A stretch of 64,000 nt of DNA from Wurfbainia villosa (GCA_025175895.1 CM046004.1:13813011-13877010); one strand, 5' to 3'; counted from the first letter of the stretch, positions 44,454 to 57,717 are shown. The notes: generated from the sequence alone by a model not told the origin. Numbers and translations: made by a program.

Positions 44454-47400
44454 AGATAGTATCGACTATGACAATATCGACCCTTAATCGACCCGCTCAT
44501 GGGTTATGGTTGTAGATTATGGATTCGCCGATTCGGTCGGGGTCCGTCGTGCAGTCCGTCGGTCCGGTCCGGGTCCGGGTTCAGGTCCGATCCAGTTAAT
44601 CGCCGTCTTAGTTAAATAAATAATTAAAATAAAAAAATTGCACAATTGAACTTATAAAAATTCTATCAAATATTTCATTATCTCAATAAAAAATATATTA
44701 CATCTCAAATTTCAACATCTTGGACTTAAATAAAAAAACCTATCACAATAAAAAAAATTAACTACATTTCAATTTTCATTATATTCAATAAATTTCAGTC
44801 GTATTCGGTATTTCCTTCCGTCGTCGTAGTTCCGGATGTTCCCTCTGTTTCGTCTTGGTCTTCTTCGTCACTTTTAATATGTTGGGTTCGACTTGCAGCT
44901 TTTGACCAATCATTGAGTAAACATTGCACTTCCAAATTTTCTGACCTTAAGCTAGAACGTCTCTCGTCCAATGTATTTCCTCCGATACTAAAAGCTTATT
45001 CCACTGCAACCGTTGAAACTGGACAAGCTAGAATTTCTTTTGCCATTACAGATAAGATTGGAAATATTTGAGTTCTTTGCGACCACCATTTTAGAATGTC
45101 GAAGCTTTCTTCATCTGCATCACTAAAATAAAAAAAAGTGATAAAATAATTCTCAAGTTCTTGACTGGAATCTGAGGATCCTCGTGGACGTTTAGTCCGT
45201 TCCCTTAATAACAATTGTGCTTTAGTGAGTTTAGAAGTAATAATACTAGTTGTAGTGGATTGATGTATTTCATGTCCAATAGTTTGTTCACCATATTTAA
45301 TGTTATATTCATTATAAATATCATGTAAATGAGTTTTAATATTAAACAAAATCAAAGAAATATTAGGAGCAGTTTCGGTAATAGGGCTTAAAGATTCATA
45401 ATATAATGCTAACATATCTTGCAAACTATCTAATTTAAGTCTAGGATCTAAAACAAAAGCACATAAAAATATTTCAGGAATATTTAAAAAATATTTTTCC
45501 CATTTTTCTTTCATTACATAAATACATTGAGATAAATAAGTATAATTTGATTGAATATGTTCATTAAAAATATATGCAATATTACAACAATATGTTAAAA
45601 CTAAATGTAAAGTTGGATAATACACACCTTATAATTGGTCACTAGCATCACTAAAAACTTTTAAAATTTCACAAATACTAGTGCATATATTCCATTGATT
45701 TGAAAACAAATAAATATCACGTGATTGAACATGTTGATGAAAAAATATACATAATAAATCTTTGTATTCAAAAGTAGATAACAACAATTTATAAGTAGAA
45801 TTCCAACGAGTTGGAACGTCAAGTGCAAACCGTTTAGGCTTCATACCATTTATTTTGCAAAATTTTCTCCATTCTTTCATAACTTGAGGATGCGTCCATA
45901 AATAATAAATTGCACTCCTAATTTGTTGAATATGTGATCCTAAATTTTTAAGTCCATCTTAAACATACAAATTTAAAATATGACATGTACACCTAATATG
46001 AAAAAATCTTTCACCTATTGATGGTTTACATATATCAATAAGCTCACTAATACTAGAGGTATTTGCACTAGCATTATCAAAAGAAATTGAAAAAACTTTA
46101 GAAGTTAGACCATATTCTTCTAAAAGAACAAAAATAAGTTGTAAAATATTTTGTGCCGTGTGTGTTTTGTTAAAACATCTATATGCTAGCAATCTTTTTT
46201 AAATGTCCCAATTATTATCAATCCAATGACAAGTAATACCCATATATGAACAACTTTGCCAATGATCACTCCAAATATCGGAACACAAAGAAACTTTACT
46301 GTTTAAACTAGAAAATTCTTTAATCAATTCTTTTTTTTGTTCTAAGACTAATTTTAAAAGTGTGCGTTTTAGAGTATTTCTTGGGATACGTTTAATAGAA
46401 GGATTTGCACTTGTAGAAAGCCAATTTTCAAAAGATAATTTATCACTAAAACTAAAAGAAAGTTGTTCAATCGCACAAAATTTAGCAGTTTCTTCTCTAA
46501 ATCTAGATTCGTCAAATTTAAAAAGTTTAGATTCGTTACCCCAACCTGATTGAGAAGAGAATGTCGAAATTTGAGTTTGAGAACGATCGATACCAATTTT
46601 CACCGGATGATTTCTCTCCACATGTCGAGTAAGGGTTCCGTAACCTTCTCCTTGTTGAATTTTATAACATTTCGAACAATATTTGCATTTTGCTTGCATA
46701 TCACCGGAAGAGAGCGTTACTTTTTCAAAATATTTGGTGAAGATATCGGATGCGGGGCGAGGCACTCGAGTTGGTCTTGTAGCCGTAGAACCCGCCATCG
46801 TACTGGATGTATTGCTCCTACTTTCTTGACTTTGATGATGATGATGTATTTGATATTCATCACCGGAAATATCAAGATCATAGTCGCCGATATCGAATTG
46901 AGGTGAATCACCGCCTTGCTCGAACTCGAACTCGGGCGGTGGTGACATTATGCTCTTTCCCTTTTTGGCACCGGCCGCACCCTTAGAACTTGATCCGGCT
47001 CCAGACATTTGTAAAAATATGACTTGAGACTTGAAAGCAAATGAGGGAATGAGAATTAGAGAAGAGAAGTTGTGATTTGTGAAAAAATAAAAGGGAGTGA
47101 AGGAGTATTTATAGGAAAAAAAACATAAAAAAAATCCAACGGCCACGATTTCGTGGTCGTTGATCTCAACGGCCACAAAATCGTGGTCGTCGATTTTTTT
47201 TTTTAAATAATAAAACGGGCGACCCGTCGGGTCCGGTTTGGGCCGACCCGGCGGGTCTCCCGTTGCACCACAACGGCCATGAAATCGTGGCCGTTCAATT
47301 TTTTTTTTAAAAAATCGTCGGTTCAATTTTTTAAAAAACTGTGACCAGACCGCCTATTAGGCGGTCCGGTCACGGGTCTGGGTCAAACCCATTGACCCGG

Positions 47401-47483
47401 TTAATCGGACCGTTGACCACGGTCCGGTTCCGAGTCGGGTCCGGGTCTGACCCGGACCTTGGCCGGGTCTACTAAGATAACAA
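44454..47483 (-). mobile_element. hAT-type DNA transposon inside LTR D
   Basis: The insertion interrupts LTR D, as shown by comparison with LTR C near 51400. The 11-base direct repeat TGCATGTATCA occurs on both sides (44443-44453 and 47484-47494); the usual 8-bp hAT duplication should lie within it. Both ends are rich in GGTCCGG/CCGGACC words (44560-44600 and 47340-47470), typical subterminal clusters. Exact terminal inverted repeats could not be fixed by eye. Confidence 0.78.
44795..47008 (-). pseudogene. hAT transposase (BED finger, RNase H-like core, dimerisation domain)
   Basis: The start is probably ATG 47008 (MSGAGSSSKGAAGAKKGKS). A BED-type zinc finger follows (CKYCSKCYK ... TRHVERNH), then the core with KVSLCSDIWSDHWQSCSYMG. 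A break near 46199 leads to LLEEYGLTSKVFSISFDNAS and CTCHILNLYV; a second break near 45959 leads to FALDVPTRWNSTYKLL; a third near 45629 leads to the C-terminal part. That part has the DUF4413-like segment (FVLDPRLKLDSLQ) and the hAT dimerisation motif (FDILKWW, FPILSVMAKEILACPVSTVAVE). An in-frame TAA interrupts the latter at 44993-44995, before AFSIGGNTLDERRSSL. The transposase would bind the element ends and move it. Three or more lesions make it inactive. Confidence 0.85.
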
Positions 47484-48815
47484 TGCATGTATCATGTATG
47501 GCACAGTGACATACAAGGCAGATAAAACATACAAATTATTGCAAGCTATAACCAACTAAGCATATCGATATGACCATATCTAAAAGATAAGTCAAAATAC
47601 CCGCCTGCTAAAATGATCGTAATAATGCAATCATCACGCCCGTGGACCTGCCTCGTGACCGAAACCTGCATATAACAACCATTTTGATTAAGTACAATCA
47701 TGCAACGACTGATCGAATCTAATCCTACATCTACTTCGTAGCCCGATCAACTAGATTGATCTAGTTATCCACATAACCTAAACAATTCTTCACATCAATC
47801 CCTATCGACCATTAAACCAATTAACAACCTATTATGCATTTATAAACACCCATATCTGAACTTACCAATTTCCATCTTAATTATTATTCTCACAGCCAAC
47901 AACAACACTCACCACTAGAATCGAAATGGATTGCAAGAAAACAGAGAAAATCAAGATATTTACCTGCAATAGAACCTCCCCTCGACAACTCTCCCCCCAA
48001 TTGCTCAATCTGTCGAAAATTATCGCTGCCCTAAATCACAAAGGAGTCTCAACGAATGAAAACCACTACAACACCTAAATCTCGTCCAAGGTAAAGGGGA
48101 AACCAGCTCTTACCGTGCTCCGACAACGATCGCGACAACAGTTTGCAACCAGGAAGCTGCCCAATCCAGCCTCCAGCCACTCGCTCGCCGTCGACTCGGG
48201 CTCGAGCGACGACATCGATGGCAAAGGAGGAGGCGACAGCAAGGGCTCGAGCGGCGGCGTCGGTAACTGCGGACTGCGACATCAAGTTGGACACGCGAGA
48301 GGGGAACCGAGAGGAGAAGAGCGAGGCGATGGTGGACCGGGCGCTGCGGCGGAGAGAGGAACTCACGGCGGCCTGAGCACAGGGAAGGGCGGCGACAACT
48401 GCCCAAGGGAAGGAGATCCGACGCGGGAAGAAGAGGCGGCGGTGGTCTTGGCGTGGGCGGCGTCGGGCTGCTGGCTGCGGCGAGGAGAAGGTGTCGCGAA
48501 GAAGAGTTGGGTCGCGAGAGGAAACCGTCGGTGTGGAGCGGCACCGGAGAAATCGGGAAAAGAGGAAACGGGATCGGGAAAAATAACCAGTTTAACTTAT
48601 AACCTAGGTTAATTATCCCTATCAAATAGTTAAAACAGGCTCTTTAAAAGTCTATTTTTCTTATCCCTGTAAATATCTTACACAAGCCCCGTTTAATTCC
48701 AGAAAAATTCTGAAAATTTTCTAAAATTCTCCAAAAATCCCGAAATAATTCCCAAGATCATTTTTCTTAATTTTTGGCCATCTAATTTGGTATTTTAAAT
48801 TTTCTGTATTAAACA

Positions 48816-48830
48816 TTCTCTCTCACTAAT
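48816..48830 (-). other. Polypurine tract of Gypsy element D
   Basis: The minus strand reads ATTAGTGAGAGAGAA just before the LTR. It corresponds to ATTAGTGGGGGAAAA in element C. Confidence 0.7.
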
Positions 48831-48889
48831 AAAAATTTGGTCCCCAAATTTCCTACTCAAATGCATAATGAGTAAGAGATACCACAAGT

Positions 48890-50145
48890 ACTAAAAATAT
48901 ATCTTACGTACCTTAAGTAAACAGGTGGGGGTATTGAGATCTGATCTTTTCCTCAAGCTCTCAAGTAGCCTCCTCATCGGTGTGATGACTCCACCCGACC
49001 TTGACAAGTCGCACAATCTTGTTCCGCAACTATCGTTCCTTGTGATCCAGAATCCATACCGGAACCTCTGAGTAAGTAGCTTCAGGTTGAATTGAACCTG
49101 ACACATCTGACAGAATATGTGTAGAGTCTGGCACATACTTCCTCAGCATGGACACATGAAACACATCATGAATACCCGTCAAAGATGGTGGTAGCGCTAG
49201 GCGGTAAGCGACTGCTCCGATCCTCTCTAAAATCTCAAACGGACCAATGTACCTAGGAGCTAGCTTACCACAGAGGCCAAATCTCTTCACTCCTTTCGTG
49301 GGTGAGACTCGCAGGAATACATGGTCACCAATAGAGAACTCCAGAGGTCTCTGTCTCCGATCTGCATAACTCTTCTGACGATCCTGCGCCTCTGCCATCC
49401 TTTGTCTACTAGTACGGACCAACCCTGCCTCATGCTGAGCTCTATGGGGTCCTAGCAACTGGTCCTCCCCAACCTCCCCCCAGAGGGTGAGTGTACGAAA
49501 CTGTCTACCATACAATGCTTCAAATGGGGCCATTTAGATAGCCGAATGATAGCTATTATTGTAGGCGAATTCCACTAACGGCAAGTGGTCCTCCCAGTTG
49601 CCCCCCAAAATCCATAATACAAGACCTCAGCAAATCCTCTAGAGTCTGAATGGTCCACTCCGACTGTCCATCTGTCTGTGGATGGAATACAATACTAAAA
49701 CGAATTTGTATGCTTAAGGCCTGCTGCAGACTCTGTCAGAACCGGAACATGAACCGAGGATCTCTATCTGATAAAATGCTCAAAGGAACATCATGAAATC
49801 TGATTATCTCTCGACAATATAACTCTGCCAAACAATCCAAAGAGTCGGTCTTCCGAATTGCTAAGAAGTGCGCGGATTTGGTTAGTCGGTCAATGACTAC
49901 CTAAATCGTGTCATGGCTTTGATGTGTCCTAGGCAATCCCACCACAAAATCCATAATGATATGCTTCCACTTCCATTCCGGAATCATAATTTCCTAAAGC
50001 ATCTCTTCCTTAAACTAATGCAACTCTGGAAACCACTATCCTCCTTGGAGTCAGAGAAGGGGAATTATCTTTTCACAAGAGAAGTCCAACTATCGTCCAA
50101 AATCCACTCCACCACACACTCTGTAAGTGCTTGGGAGGCTATAGC
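48890..50145 (-). pseudogene. Gypsy integrase, C-terminal half (element D)
   Basis: The main frame (49533-49030) has MAPFEALYGRQFRTLTLW, GDHVFLRVSPTKGVKRFG, KLAPRYIGPFEIL and HDVFHVSMLRKYVPDSTH, the usual integrase end and linker of plant chromoviral Gypsy elements. After a frame change, IVRLVKVGW-like sequence and DEEAT, stop, ELEEKIRSQYPHLFT close the protein, where Trp has become TGA. Upstream (49534-50145) are core-domain remnants in broken frames. No catalytic triad can be read in one frame. Confidence 0.8.
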
Positions 50146-52964
50146 TGTCACGCCCCGGGGGAGTCCCCACCAGACGAAAATCCGACAGCATCTCCCCTGT
50201 ACGGGTGACAATACCAATCTTACATACAAGGCCTACACGACCACTATACATCGGTCAACACGACCGAAACATACCACAACACACTATACATAATATGCGG
50301 CCTCAGGCCATCAACTAAAATAAATAAAAGATCTAAAACATCGAGACCTACCCCTTCTGCCATCTGAGCAGGAACATACAACCAAACCAATCGAATAGCC
50401 CATAAGGACACAACAAATATCTCCAAACTTCCACAAGTACATAACCAAAACATTAGGACCTAAACATATCTTCTATACAAAATCCAAAACCATAACTCAA
50501 ACAACTAATAAACTATCACGACGAGGGTATGACAATTTGGACTCTGACGACTTCATCCTGAAATAAATATAAAACCACGGGGTAAGTTCAAAGAACTCAG
50601 CGGATATAGTCGATATGCAAGGTAAGAAATAGCTAACAATAACAATCATGTCAGTACAGTCTCATATATATATAGGGTATGCAAGAAAGAAATACAAAAG
50701 GACTGTACTTATCTAAATCTCCTACCCTGATATAGGAGCATGTGCCCTACTAGAAGAAATAAAGTCATCACCATATACAAATATGTATCCTGTATGCATG
50801 AAAATCATATGCAACATCCAAGGCATCAATAAAAATGCAGCAAACACAATACAAATGCTATCCATGCAAAATGCATGCCGTGCAAATGACATGGTCACCC
50901 CTGACGCCAGTCAGCTGCCTCACACACGATGGTGAAGCCGAGTGGGTAGGGCTATGACAACTGTGCACTCTGCCATCACTGCTCCTGAGTGACCGAGTGG
51001 ATAGGATGCTGTCGGAGTACACCTATCCTCCTACCCCAAACAGAGTGGGGGAGCTAAGCTCTCATCTCCTGGTGTCATAGACCAGAGGAGGGATCCCTGC
51101 CCGCTACCACGCTGCCTCATCGCTACCTATGAGCGGACCAGTGGAGCCTGACAAAGCAACTACACACACCCTCCTGATGTACCACTAACCCATGAGTGAC
51201 AACGTGTGCAGGCCATGTAACTGGCTGCGGGCTCAACTATAAAGGAACCCCGTCCAGCCAGCATGCAATCATGCAAGATGGTGCATGATACTAAAGCATG
51301 TAAATCCAACTAAAATGCATAACTGAATAATATGCACAACCAATAAGTACATATCCATGATCCGAGTAAAACAGGGAAAGTATAACCATAACCGATCAAA
51401 TGCATGTATCAAGTAGACACAAGAACATACTAGGCATATAAACATGAAAATTATTGCAAGCTATCCTAACTAGCATATCAACATGACTATATCTAGGAGA
51501 TAAGTCAAAATACCCGCCTAATAAAAATGCTCGAGAAAACAACCAAATCGTCATGACCGTGAACCTGCCTCGTGACCGAAACCTGCATATATCATAACTA
51601 TTGTTAAGCACTAAAAATACAATTCACCGACAAATCGAATACTTAATCGATTTCTTACATAAACCAATTAACCCAAATCAAATTCTAATTCCACTAATTT
51701 ATCCAACCCTTACACAGTCGACCAAAACCCCACATCACAGAAAATCTGCACAAAACTCCAACACCTAACCGTGCATAGCCAATATCACCCAAATGGACTC
51801 TTACGTCTCTCTCAACCAACAACAAACTCCAATCATAGTTGCACAACAACACACACTCTACCACACCTTCGTTACAACCCCTAATAACCTCCACCGACAG
51901 AAGTTCCCCAATCATGTTCACCCGATCAAATCTCGACTGCCCTAAACCACTGCCCCATTTCGCAAATTGCTCAACCACAGAGATTCATAGCTATCAACTA
52001 GGTCTCGCCCAAGATAAGAAGAAAAATTGACGCATACCTATTCCTGATGACACACAGCAGTGAACCCACCTCCTAATCTCCTCGGTTCGCCGGAAAAATC
52101 CAACGCCAGTCACTACCCTAATCCACAGATCGATGTGTTACACGGCGAAAAATCACAGCTGAGAATAGGTCTTCCCAAGGTCAAGGAAGAGCAGTGTTTA
52201 CTTACCTCTGGCGATGCTCGGCCAGAAGGGCAGAGGAGGAGGCGTCGACTGTGGATGGCGAGCGCACGATGCGTCGGACGACGGTGCTCGCGGACACAAC
52301 GGCAAAGGCGTGCGCCGATGCTTGCGGAGAAAGAGGGGTGCGTCGAGGAGGTCGTCGGTCGTCGTCTAGGGCAGAGGAGGTCGGCGCGATCCTGTTGCCG
52401 CGGCTATGGTCGGCGAGCCCGCAGAGGACCGTCGGGGCGGCGGCGGAAAGGCGTTGCGGCGGCACTTGCGGAGGGACGACCGACCAAAAGACCTGGGCAG
52501 CTGTGGACGCGAGGAAGAGACGCCGGCGGAGAGGCAGCTGCTGGTGGTAGAGGGGTAGGCGGCTGCAAGGTCAAGTGGCATAGGGATGACTGCGCGAGAG
52601 AATCCGACGACGGAGGAGAGGGAAGCGCGAGAGAGAAGAGAGCGCAGAAGAGAAAGGAGGTAGTCGGGCGAAGAGGAAAGGAATCGGGAGAAAAATAGGA
52701 TATTAAGGAACCCTAACTTAGGTTTCCTTTATATATTATAGGTTAATGAAACTTATTAACCTCTCATTAATCAATATTCCAAACAGGCTTTAATAAAACC
52801 TATTAAATCTTTCCGCAACCAATTATTATATAAATTCCATTTAATTTCAGAAAAATCTCAAAAAAATTTCTAAAATTCTCTAAAAATCTCGAAATAATTC
52901 CTGGGATTATTTCTCTTAATTTTTGGCCATTAAATTTAGTATTTTAAATTTTCCGTATTTAACA
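50146..52964 (-). repeat. 3' LTR of Gypsy element C (2.8 kb)
   Basis: Borders are TGTCACGCCCCGGGGGAG and CCGTATTTAACA. A likely TATA box on the minus strand (TATATATAAAGG) is at about 52721-52735, and transcription toward lower coordinates would enter a GC-rich leader (52200-52690). The leader has long chance frames on both strands but no recognisable domain. Confidence 0.85.
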
Positions 52965-52979
52965 TTTTCCCCCACTAAT
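52965..52979 (-). other. Polypurine tract of Gypsy element C
   Basis: The minus strand reads ATTAGTGGGGGAAAA immediately before the LTR start TGTTAAATACGG. Confidence 0.8.
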
Positions 52980-53040
52980 AAAAATTTGGTCCCCAAATTT
53001 CTTACTCAGATGCATAACGAGTAAGAAATTACCACAAGTA

Positions 53041-54160
53041 CCAAAATATATCTCACGCACCTTAAGTAAATAGGTGGGGGTATTGAGCTCGAATCTTTTT
53101 CCTCAAGCTCTCAAGTAGCCTCCTCATCAGTGTGGTGACTCCACCCGATCTTGACAAGTCGCACAATCTTGTTTCGCAACTGTCATTCCTTGTGATCCAA
53201 AATCCATACCGGAACCTCTGCATAAGTAGCATCAGGTTGAATGAAACCTGACACATCTGATAGAATATGTGTTGAGTCTGACACATACTTCCTCAGCATG
53301 GACACATGAAACACATCATGGATACACCAAAGATGCGGTGGTAGCCCTAGGCGTTTTCTCTCTAAAATCTCAAACGAACCAATATATCTAGGAGCTAGCT
53401 TACCACGAAGGTCAAATCTCTTCACTCCTTTCGTGGGTGAGACTCATAGGAATACATGGTCACCAATAGAGAACTCTCGAGGTCTCCGTCTCCGATCTGC
53501 ATAACTCTTTTGACGATCTTGCGTCTCGGCCATCCTTTATCTGATAGTACGGACCAACCCTGCCTCATACCGAGCTCTATGGGTCCTAGTAACTGGTCCT
53601 CCCACCCCCGAAATCCATAACACAGGATCTCCTCAAGTCCTCTAGTGTCTGAATGGTCCACTCAGACTGTCCACCCGTTTGCGGATGGAAAGCAGTACTA
53701 AAACGAAGTTGCGTGCCTAAGGCTTGCTGCAGACTCTGCCAGAATCGAGACGTGAACCGGGGATCTCTATCTAATATAATGCTCAAAGGAACACCATGCA
53801 ATCTAATGATCTCCTGACAATATAACTCTGCCAAACAATCCAGAGAGTCGATCTTCCGAATCACTAAGAAGTGCGCGGATTTGGTTAGTCGGTCAATGAC
53901 TACCCAAATTGCGTCATAGCCTTGACGTGTCCTAGGCAAACCCACCACAAAATCTATAATAATATGCTTCCACTTCCATTCCGAAATCAGAATTTCCTGA
54001 AGCATATGTTCCTTAAACTAACGCAACTCCGGAAACCATTATCCTCCTCGGAGTCAGAGACGGGGAATTATCTTTTCACAAGAGAAGTCCATCTACCGTA
54101 CAAAATCCACTCCCCCACACACCCTGTAAATGCATGGGAGGCTATCGCGACCAAACTTCC
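53041..54160 (-). pseudogene. Gypsy integrase remnant (element C)
   Basis: Starting from higher coordinates: WKWKHIIIDFVVGLPRTRQGYDAIW and VIDRLTKSAHFL (first catalytic Asp in IIDFVVGLP), LYCQEIIRLHGVPLSIILDRDPRF (second Asp), then GTQLRFSTAFHPQTGGQSEWTIQ, where the catalytic Glu region is kept. Deletions follow. The C-terminal part has KLAPRYIGSFEIL and FHVSMLRKYVSDSTH. Several frame changes and a deletion of the linker separate the pieces. Compared with D, more of the core is readable. Confidence 0.8.
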
Positions 54161-54199
54161 TTGTTACAACCGTTTGTGTTCCAGCTACTCTATAGTAGC

Positions 54200-55440
54200 T
54201 ATCCAGTAGCTAGCCAAAACTCCATGAGCATTCCTGCTCTTCACCTCTACAAAACAACATAATCACTGCTAAGTCCATGTCATATATATGACTTATCTCA
54301 CAGTTCTTTAACTGCCGTAAGGTTAGGATACGTCTTATTCTATAGCATCGGAATCGCTCTGATCCCTGAAATGATGCATCAATGTACACTACCCTTCCAT
54401 CCACACCAGCATGATTAATCAACACTGGCGTAAAAGTCAACCATCGTCTGAGCCATGAAACTAGTTTCACAAGCTTCATACCAAGTATATTCCATCACCT
54501 TCCTGGTCCAACCAGTCAGCGATGTAGTACCGCTAAAGCATCCTATCCATATATATGATAATAATCAAAACAATACTAAGAAAACTACCATCAACAGTGA
54601 CCGAGTGCACAACTCCAACTACCACCCTCAACAGTGGCTAAGTTACGCAATCCAATGACCACAACTGAGCCAATCGTGTCCAGAATACATGACTTCCCAA
54701 ATCCCTGGACGACTAAGTCATCAATAAGTCTAATAAGATAATCATAAGCTCATACAATTCATACCAAGTATGAAATTGTCGTCGCTGTACAACTGTATTC
54801 TCTTTACTCTAGGCTGATGATATAACAATCATCACAACAACAATAATAATTGTATGACATCATGTCACTACAATATCAACCACCAGTCATAAATCAATCC
54901 TAGAGTATACACAGGTGTCCTATAGCTGATCTAAATAGATCCTCTATCCACAATGAAGGATATTCATTTCCTTCCACAACTACTGCATTCTATCATCGAT
55001 AGTCGATGCATAACCTCAAAGGTCCATCTCTCTTTTAACAAAGAGTTCCGGATCTTCTCTGGAAGAAATTTTGGGACAAATAAATATTCCATCCAACGCC
55101 TCTTATAATAAGGTAAAACGATCATTCATCGTCTTGACCAGTGTAGGTATACACGCCTTATCCATAACCAAACCACTAATAGTAGGGACTGATATTCTCT
55201 GAGGGTTTACTCCTTGTCCTTCCAATTAGTGGCTAGCATGCCAAATCCCTAGCTTCCTAATTCGACATCAGTCGGCACCACTAAAGAGTCCGTACTTCTG
55301 AAACCATCGTTAGGTTCCGCAAAGTCAATACCTCATCGACCTCATCCCCGACCATGAGTAGGGGAAATATCACTAAGTCAATACTTTTCCTAACCACTAA
55401 AGTATAGTAATCACTAAAGATAATACTTTTCCCATGACTC
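54200..55440 (-). pseudogene. Highly decayed Gypsy RNase H, RT and gag remnants
   Basis: A frame at 54479-54210 has VVYIDASFQGSERF and DMDLAVIM, matching the RNase H start of element A. Further on, short scraps align by eye with element A: a scrap near 54960-55060 resembles its LNAV-region RT DNA, and 55090-55150 resembles the gag start (GTGTAGGTATACACGCCTT against CACAGGTATACGTGCCTT). Large deletions occur between them and no usable frame remains. Confidence 0.6.
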
Positions 55441-56518
55441 AGAGATATCCTTCAGCTTGCCTGGTCCCAAAACACAAGAACTCCAAAAAATCAAGGAAAA
55501 GAAAATCCTCGAAACACAAAACCCACAAACCAAACCTCAAACCAATAAAATTGTCACGTCCTGGGGGCATATCCGTCATCCAAATGACGGAGGAACCCCT
55601 TAGTGACAACATTCCGAAATACATAGACCAGATCTGGTAAAAACCTCAAAATAATAATAGAAATACCAGTATTTTATTAACTGCATGCATGCACGACTAA
55701 ACCTATATCAATTAAAGTAAAATAGTTTTATTACACCAAATCAAACTGCGACAGAATCCAAAGTGAATAACAAAATGCAATACTGATAAAGTAAATAAAG
55801 CGGCATCCCGACGATGCAGGGAGATAAGCACGGCAAGGAACTCTCTGAGCGACACAAATGTAGGTCAACAGGACACGTCCTCTATCAGTTAACCTAGAGG
55901 ATAAGTGAGGAGGAGGTAAGTACAACACTTAGTGGATGGATAGACAATAGTGCATAATCATAATGCACATAATGGAAGTCACAGGGAACAAGCTAGAATA
56001 ACCCAACCCCCAGAGTACCCATATCAGTCTGCAATTAACCTGGTCAGCGGTATAACAAATATACCCGTAACATAAACAACCACTGCAACAAGTAGTGCAC
56101 ATCCGGATACCACGACAAAGTCTCGTGGCTCTCGCACAAAAAGGGAACTATCTATGAGCTACCGCGAACATAACCCATGGGCCGACAATCAATAGCACGG
56201 TCTACGTGCAACTATATGCTACCACGAATGAGACTCGTGGATAGACAGGCAGTATATATATATCTAATTATTGATTGCACACACTAGCGTACTACCACCA
56301 ATAGGTCGCGTGAGCAGTCGATTTTCCTAGGTTGTTAAGCCTAGGGTTATCCAATACATCTAACATAGAACGTCTATCAAAATCGATAAGGATCATCGAT
56401 CTACAATTAAGCCCATTGAGACGGTCAAGCGAGGGTTTCAACACCTCTAATACGAAATGTTTACCAAAGCCGGTAAAGATCATCGACTTATTAATAAATA
56501 AGTCGAGATGGTTAAGTC

Positions 56519-57702
56519 TGTTGGGGATCGAACGACCGGCTAGAGGGGGGTGAATAGCCCTCGATCGATGGATGACGGTATTTGCTCGTCTACAAAACTA
56601 ATTAGCGCAAGTGGAAATAACAAAAAACAAGACAAGCAAACAAACAAAGAAGAATACAAACGCTAACACAAAATGTAACGTGGTTCACAGCTACGCTGCT
56701 AATCCACGGTCCGATTCGTCCAAGGTGAATCACTCCTCCAAAGCCAATCACTATTGGTCTCTCCTTTGCACCAAGCTAGGTGGAGGTAACCTTTACAACC
56801 AAGATCACTCTTCTTACAATAAGAATGAAGTAAAAACAAGTAGGAAGAGTAGGAAGACGTTTATGGCACTTTGGGAGAAGATTGGAGTTAAAGCATTAGC
56901 CTCCCAAAGCCTCATCCCCTTCCTTTTTATAGAGGAAGAGGGTTTCTTCCCGTTGACACAGGAGCAGTCGACTGATGCCCCTATCATCGACTGGTCCTGT
57001 AGCCGTTGCCCAATAATGACCACTTTCCACGTTGGATTTCATCCAACGGTATCATCATCAGTCGACTGATCTTGCCATCAATCGACTGATATACCATCAA
57101 TCGAGTGCTCCACGAGCTCGACTCCGATACGTACGTGCACGCGGTGCCATGATCGGCCCGGTGTCGGCCGATCGGCTTGCTAGTCCATGGCGACACTAGT
57201 CGAACCCATTCGACTCAGAGCAGTCGACTACCATTCCATGGCAGTCGACTGATGTCGGGAAAACTCATCCGATACTTAGCCAAATGACCAAGTTTCACCT
57301 AGGAGCTACTACCCCTTTCCCGAGTTACATTCGCTCACTCTCATCTCTCGGAGTCCCTCGCCTTCGAAGTTATCTTCGTCCGGCCACGTCCCTCGGATGC
57401 ACCAAGCGCACGGCTCTGCAGCGCCATCCTTCGCGTCTCGCCCTGAAGTCTACTTCCTCCGGCTTCACTCCAAGCTCCTCGTCCGGCGGTCCCTCGGATG
57501 CTCCAAGCGCACGACTTCTGCAAAGCTATCCTTCACCGACTCAAGGACCGAGTCATGAGTTGTGAAACTCGCCTAGGCTTCCATGTGCGAATTACTAAGT
57601 CCTGCAAGACTCCAACGCACATATCAAATCATAATAACAACCTAACTTAAACCCTTTGCCACACACATCAAAACCTTATCATGGCAAGAGATTGCCCTAA
57701 CA
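56519..57702 (-). repeat. 3' LTR of T1
   Basis: It runs from TGTTGGGGATCG to CCCTAACA. The TATA box (minus strand CTATAAAAAGG) is at about 56932-56942. Three exact AGTCGACTG sites and several variants are at 56967-57255, upstream of TATA on the minus strand. Repeated CCAAGCGCACGGCT modules are at about 57405 and 57510. Confidence 0.93.
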
Positions 57703-57717
57703 ATCTCTCCCTTTTTG
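57703..57717 (-). other. Polypurine tract of T1
   Basis: The minus strand reads CAAAAAGGGAGAGAT directly before the 3' LTR. Confidence 0.85.

Larger units (their letters stand above)
43167..48815 (-). repeat. 3' LTR of Gypsy element D, split by a hAT transposon
   Basis: It matches the LTR at 50146-52964 in blocks (GACAGCATCTCCCCTGTACG-like start, CATCTGAGCAGGAACA, GGATGCTGTCGGAGTACACC, CCTCGTGACCGAAACCTGCA) and ends CTGTATTAAACA at 48815. Without the hAT insertion it would be about 2.6 kb. The GC-rich part at 48115-48600 is the presumed transcribed leader; long frames there are composition artefacts. Confidence 0.82.
43167..50145 (-). mobile_element. Gypsy element D, 3' LTR and integrase part
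   Basis: On the minus strand, integrase sequence (50145-48890) is followed by a polypurine tract and the 3' LTR (48815-43167). The LTR is inserted into T2a; the expected duplication is CTGAT (43162-43166). The rest of the element was pushed beyond the window by insertion of element C at 50146. The interior up to GGGAGGCTATAGC matches C's own interior near 54150, so C interrupts D in pol. The LTR's first bases are TATCATG, where the family has TGTCACG. Confidence 0.82.

Noticed and set aside
44454..44470. Exact terminal inverted repeats of the hAT element
   Set aside because: No left/right pair could be matched convincingly by eye, so none is claimed.
48110..48625. 171- and 165-residue frames in GC-rich LTR sequence
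   Set aside because: Low-complexity translations, no domain, inside an LTR; the same applies to 52060-52698.
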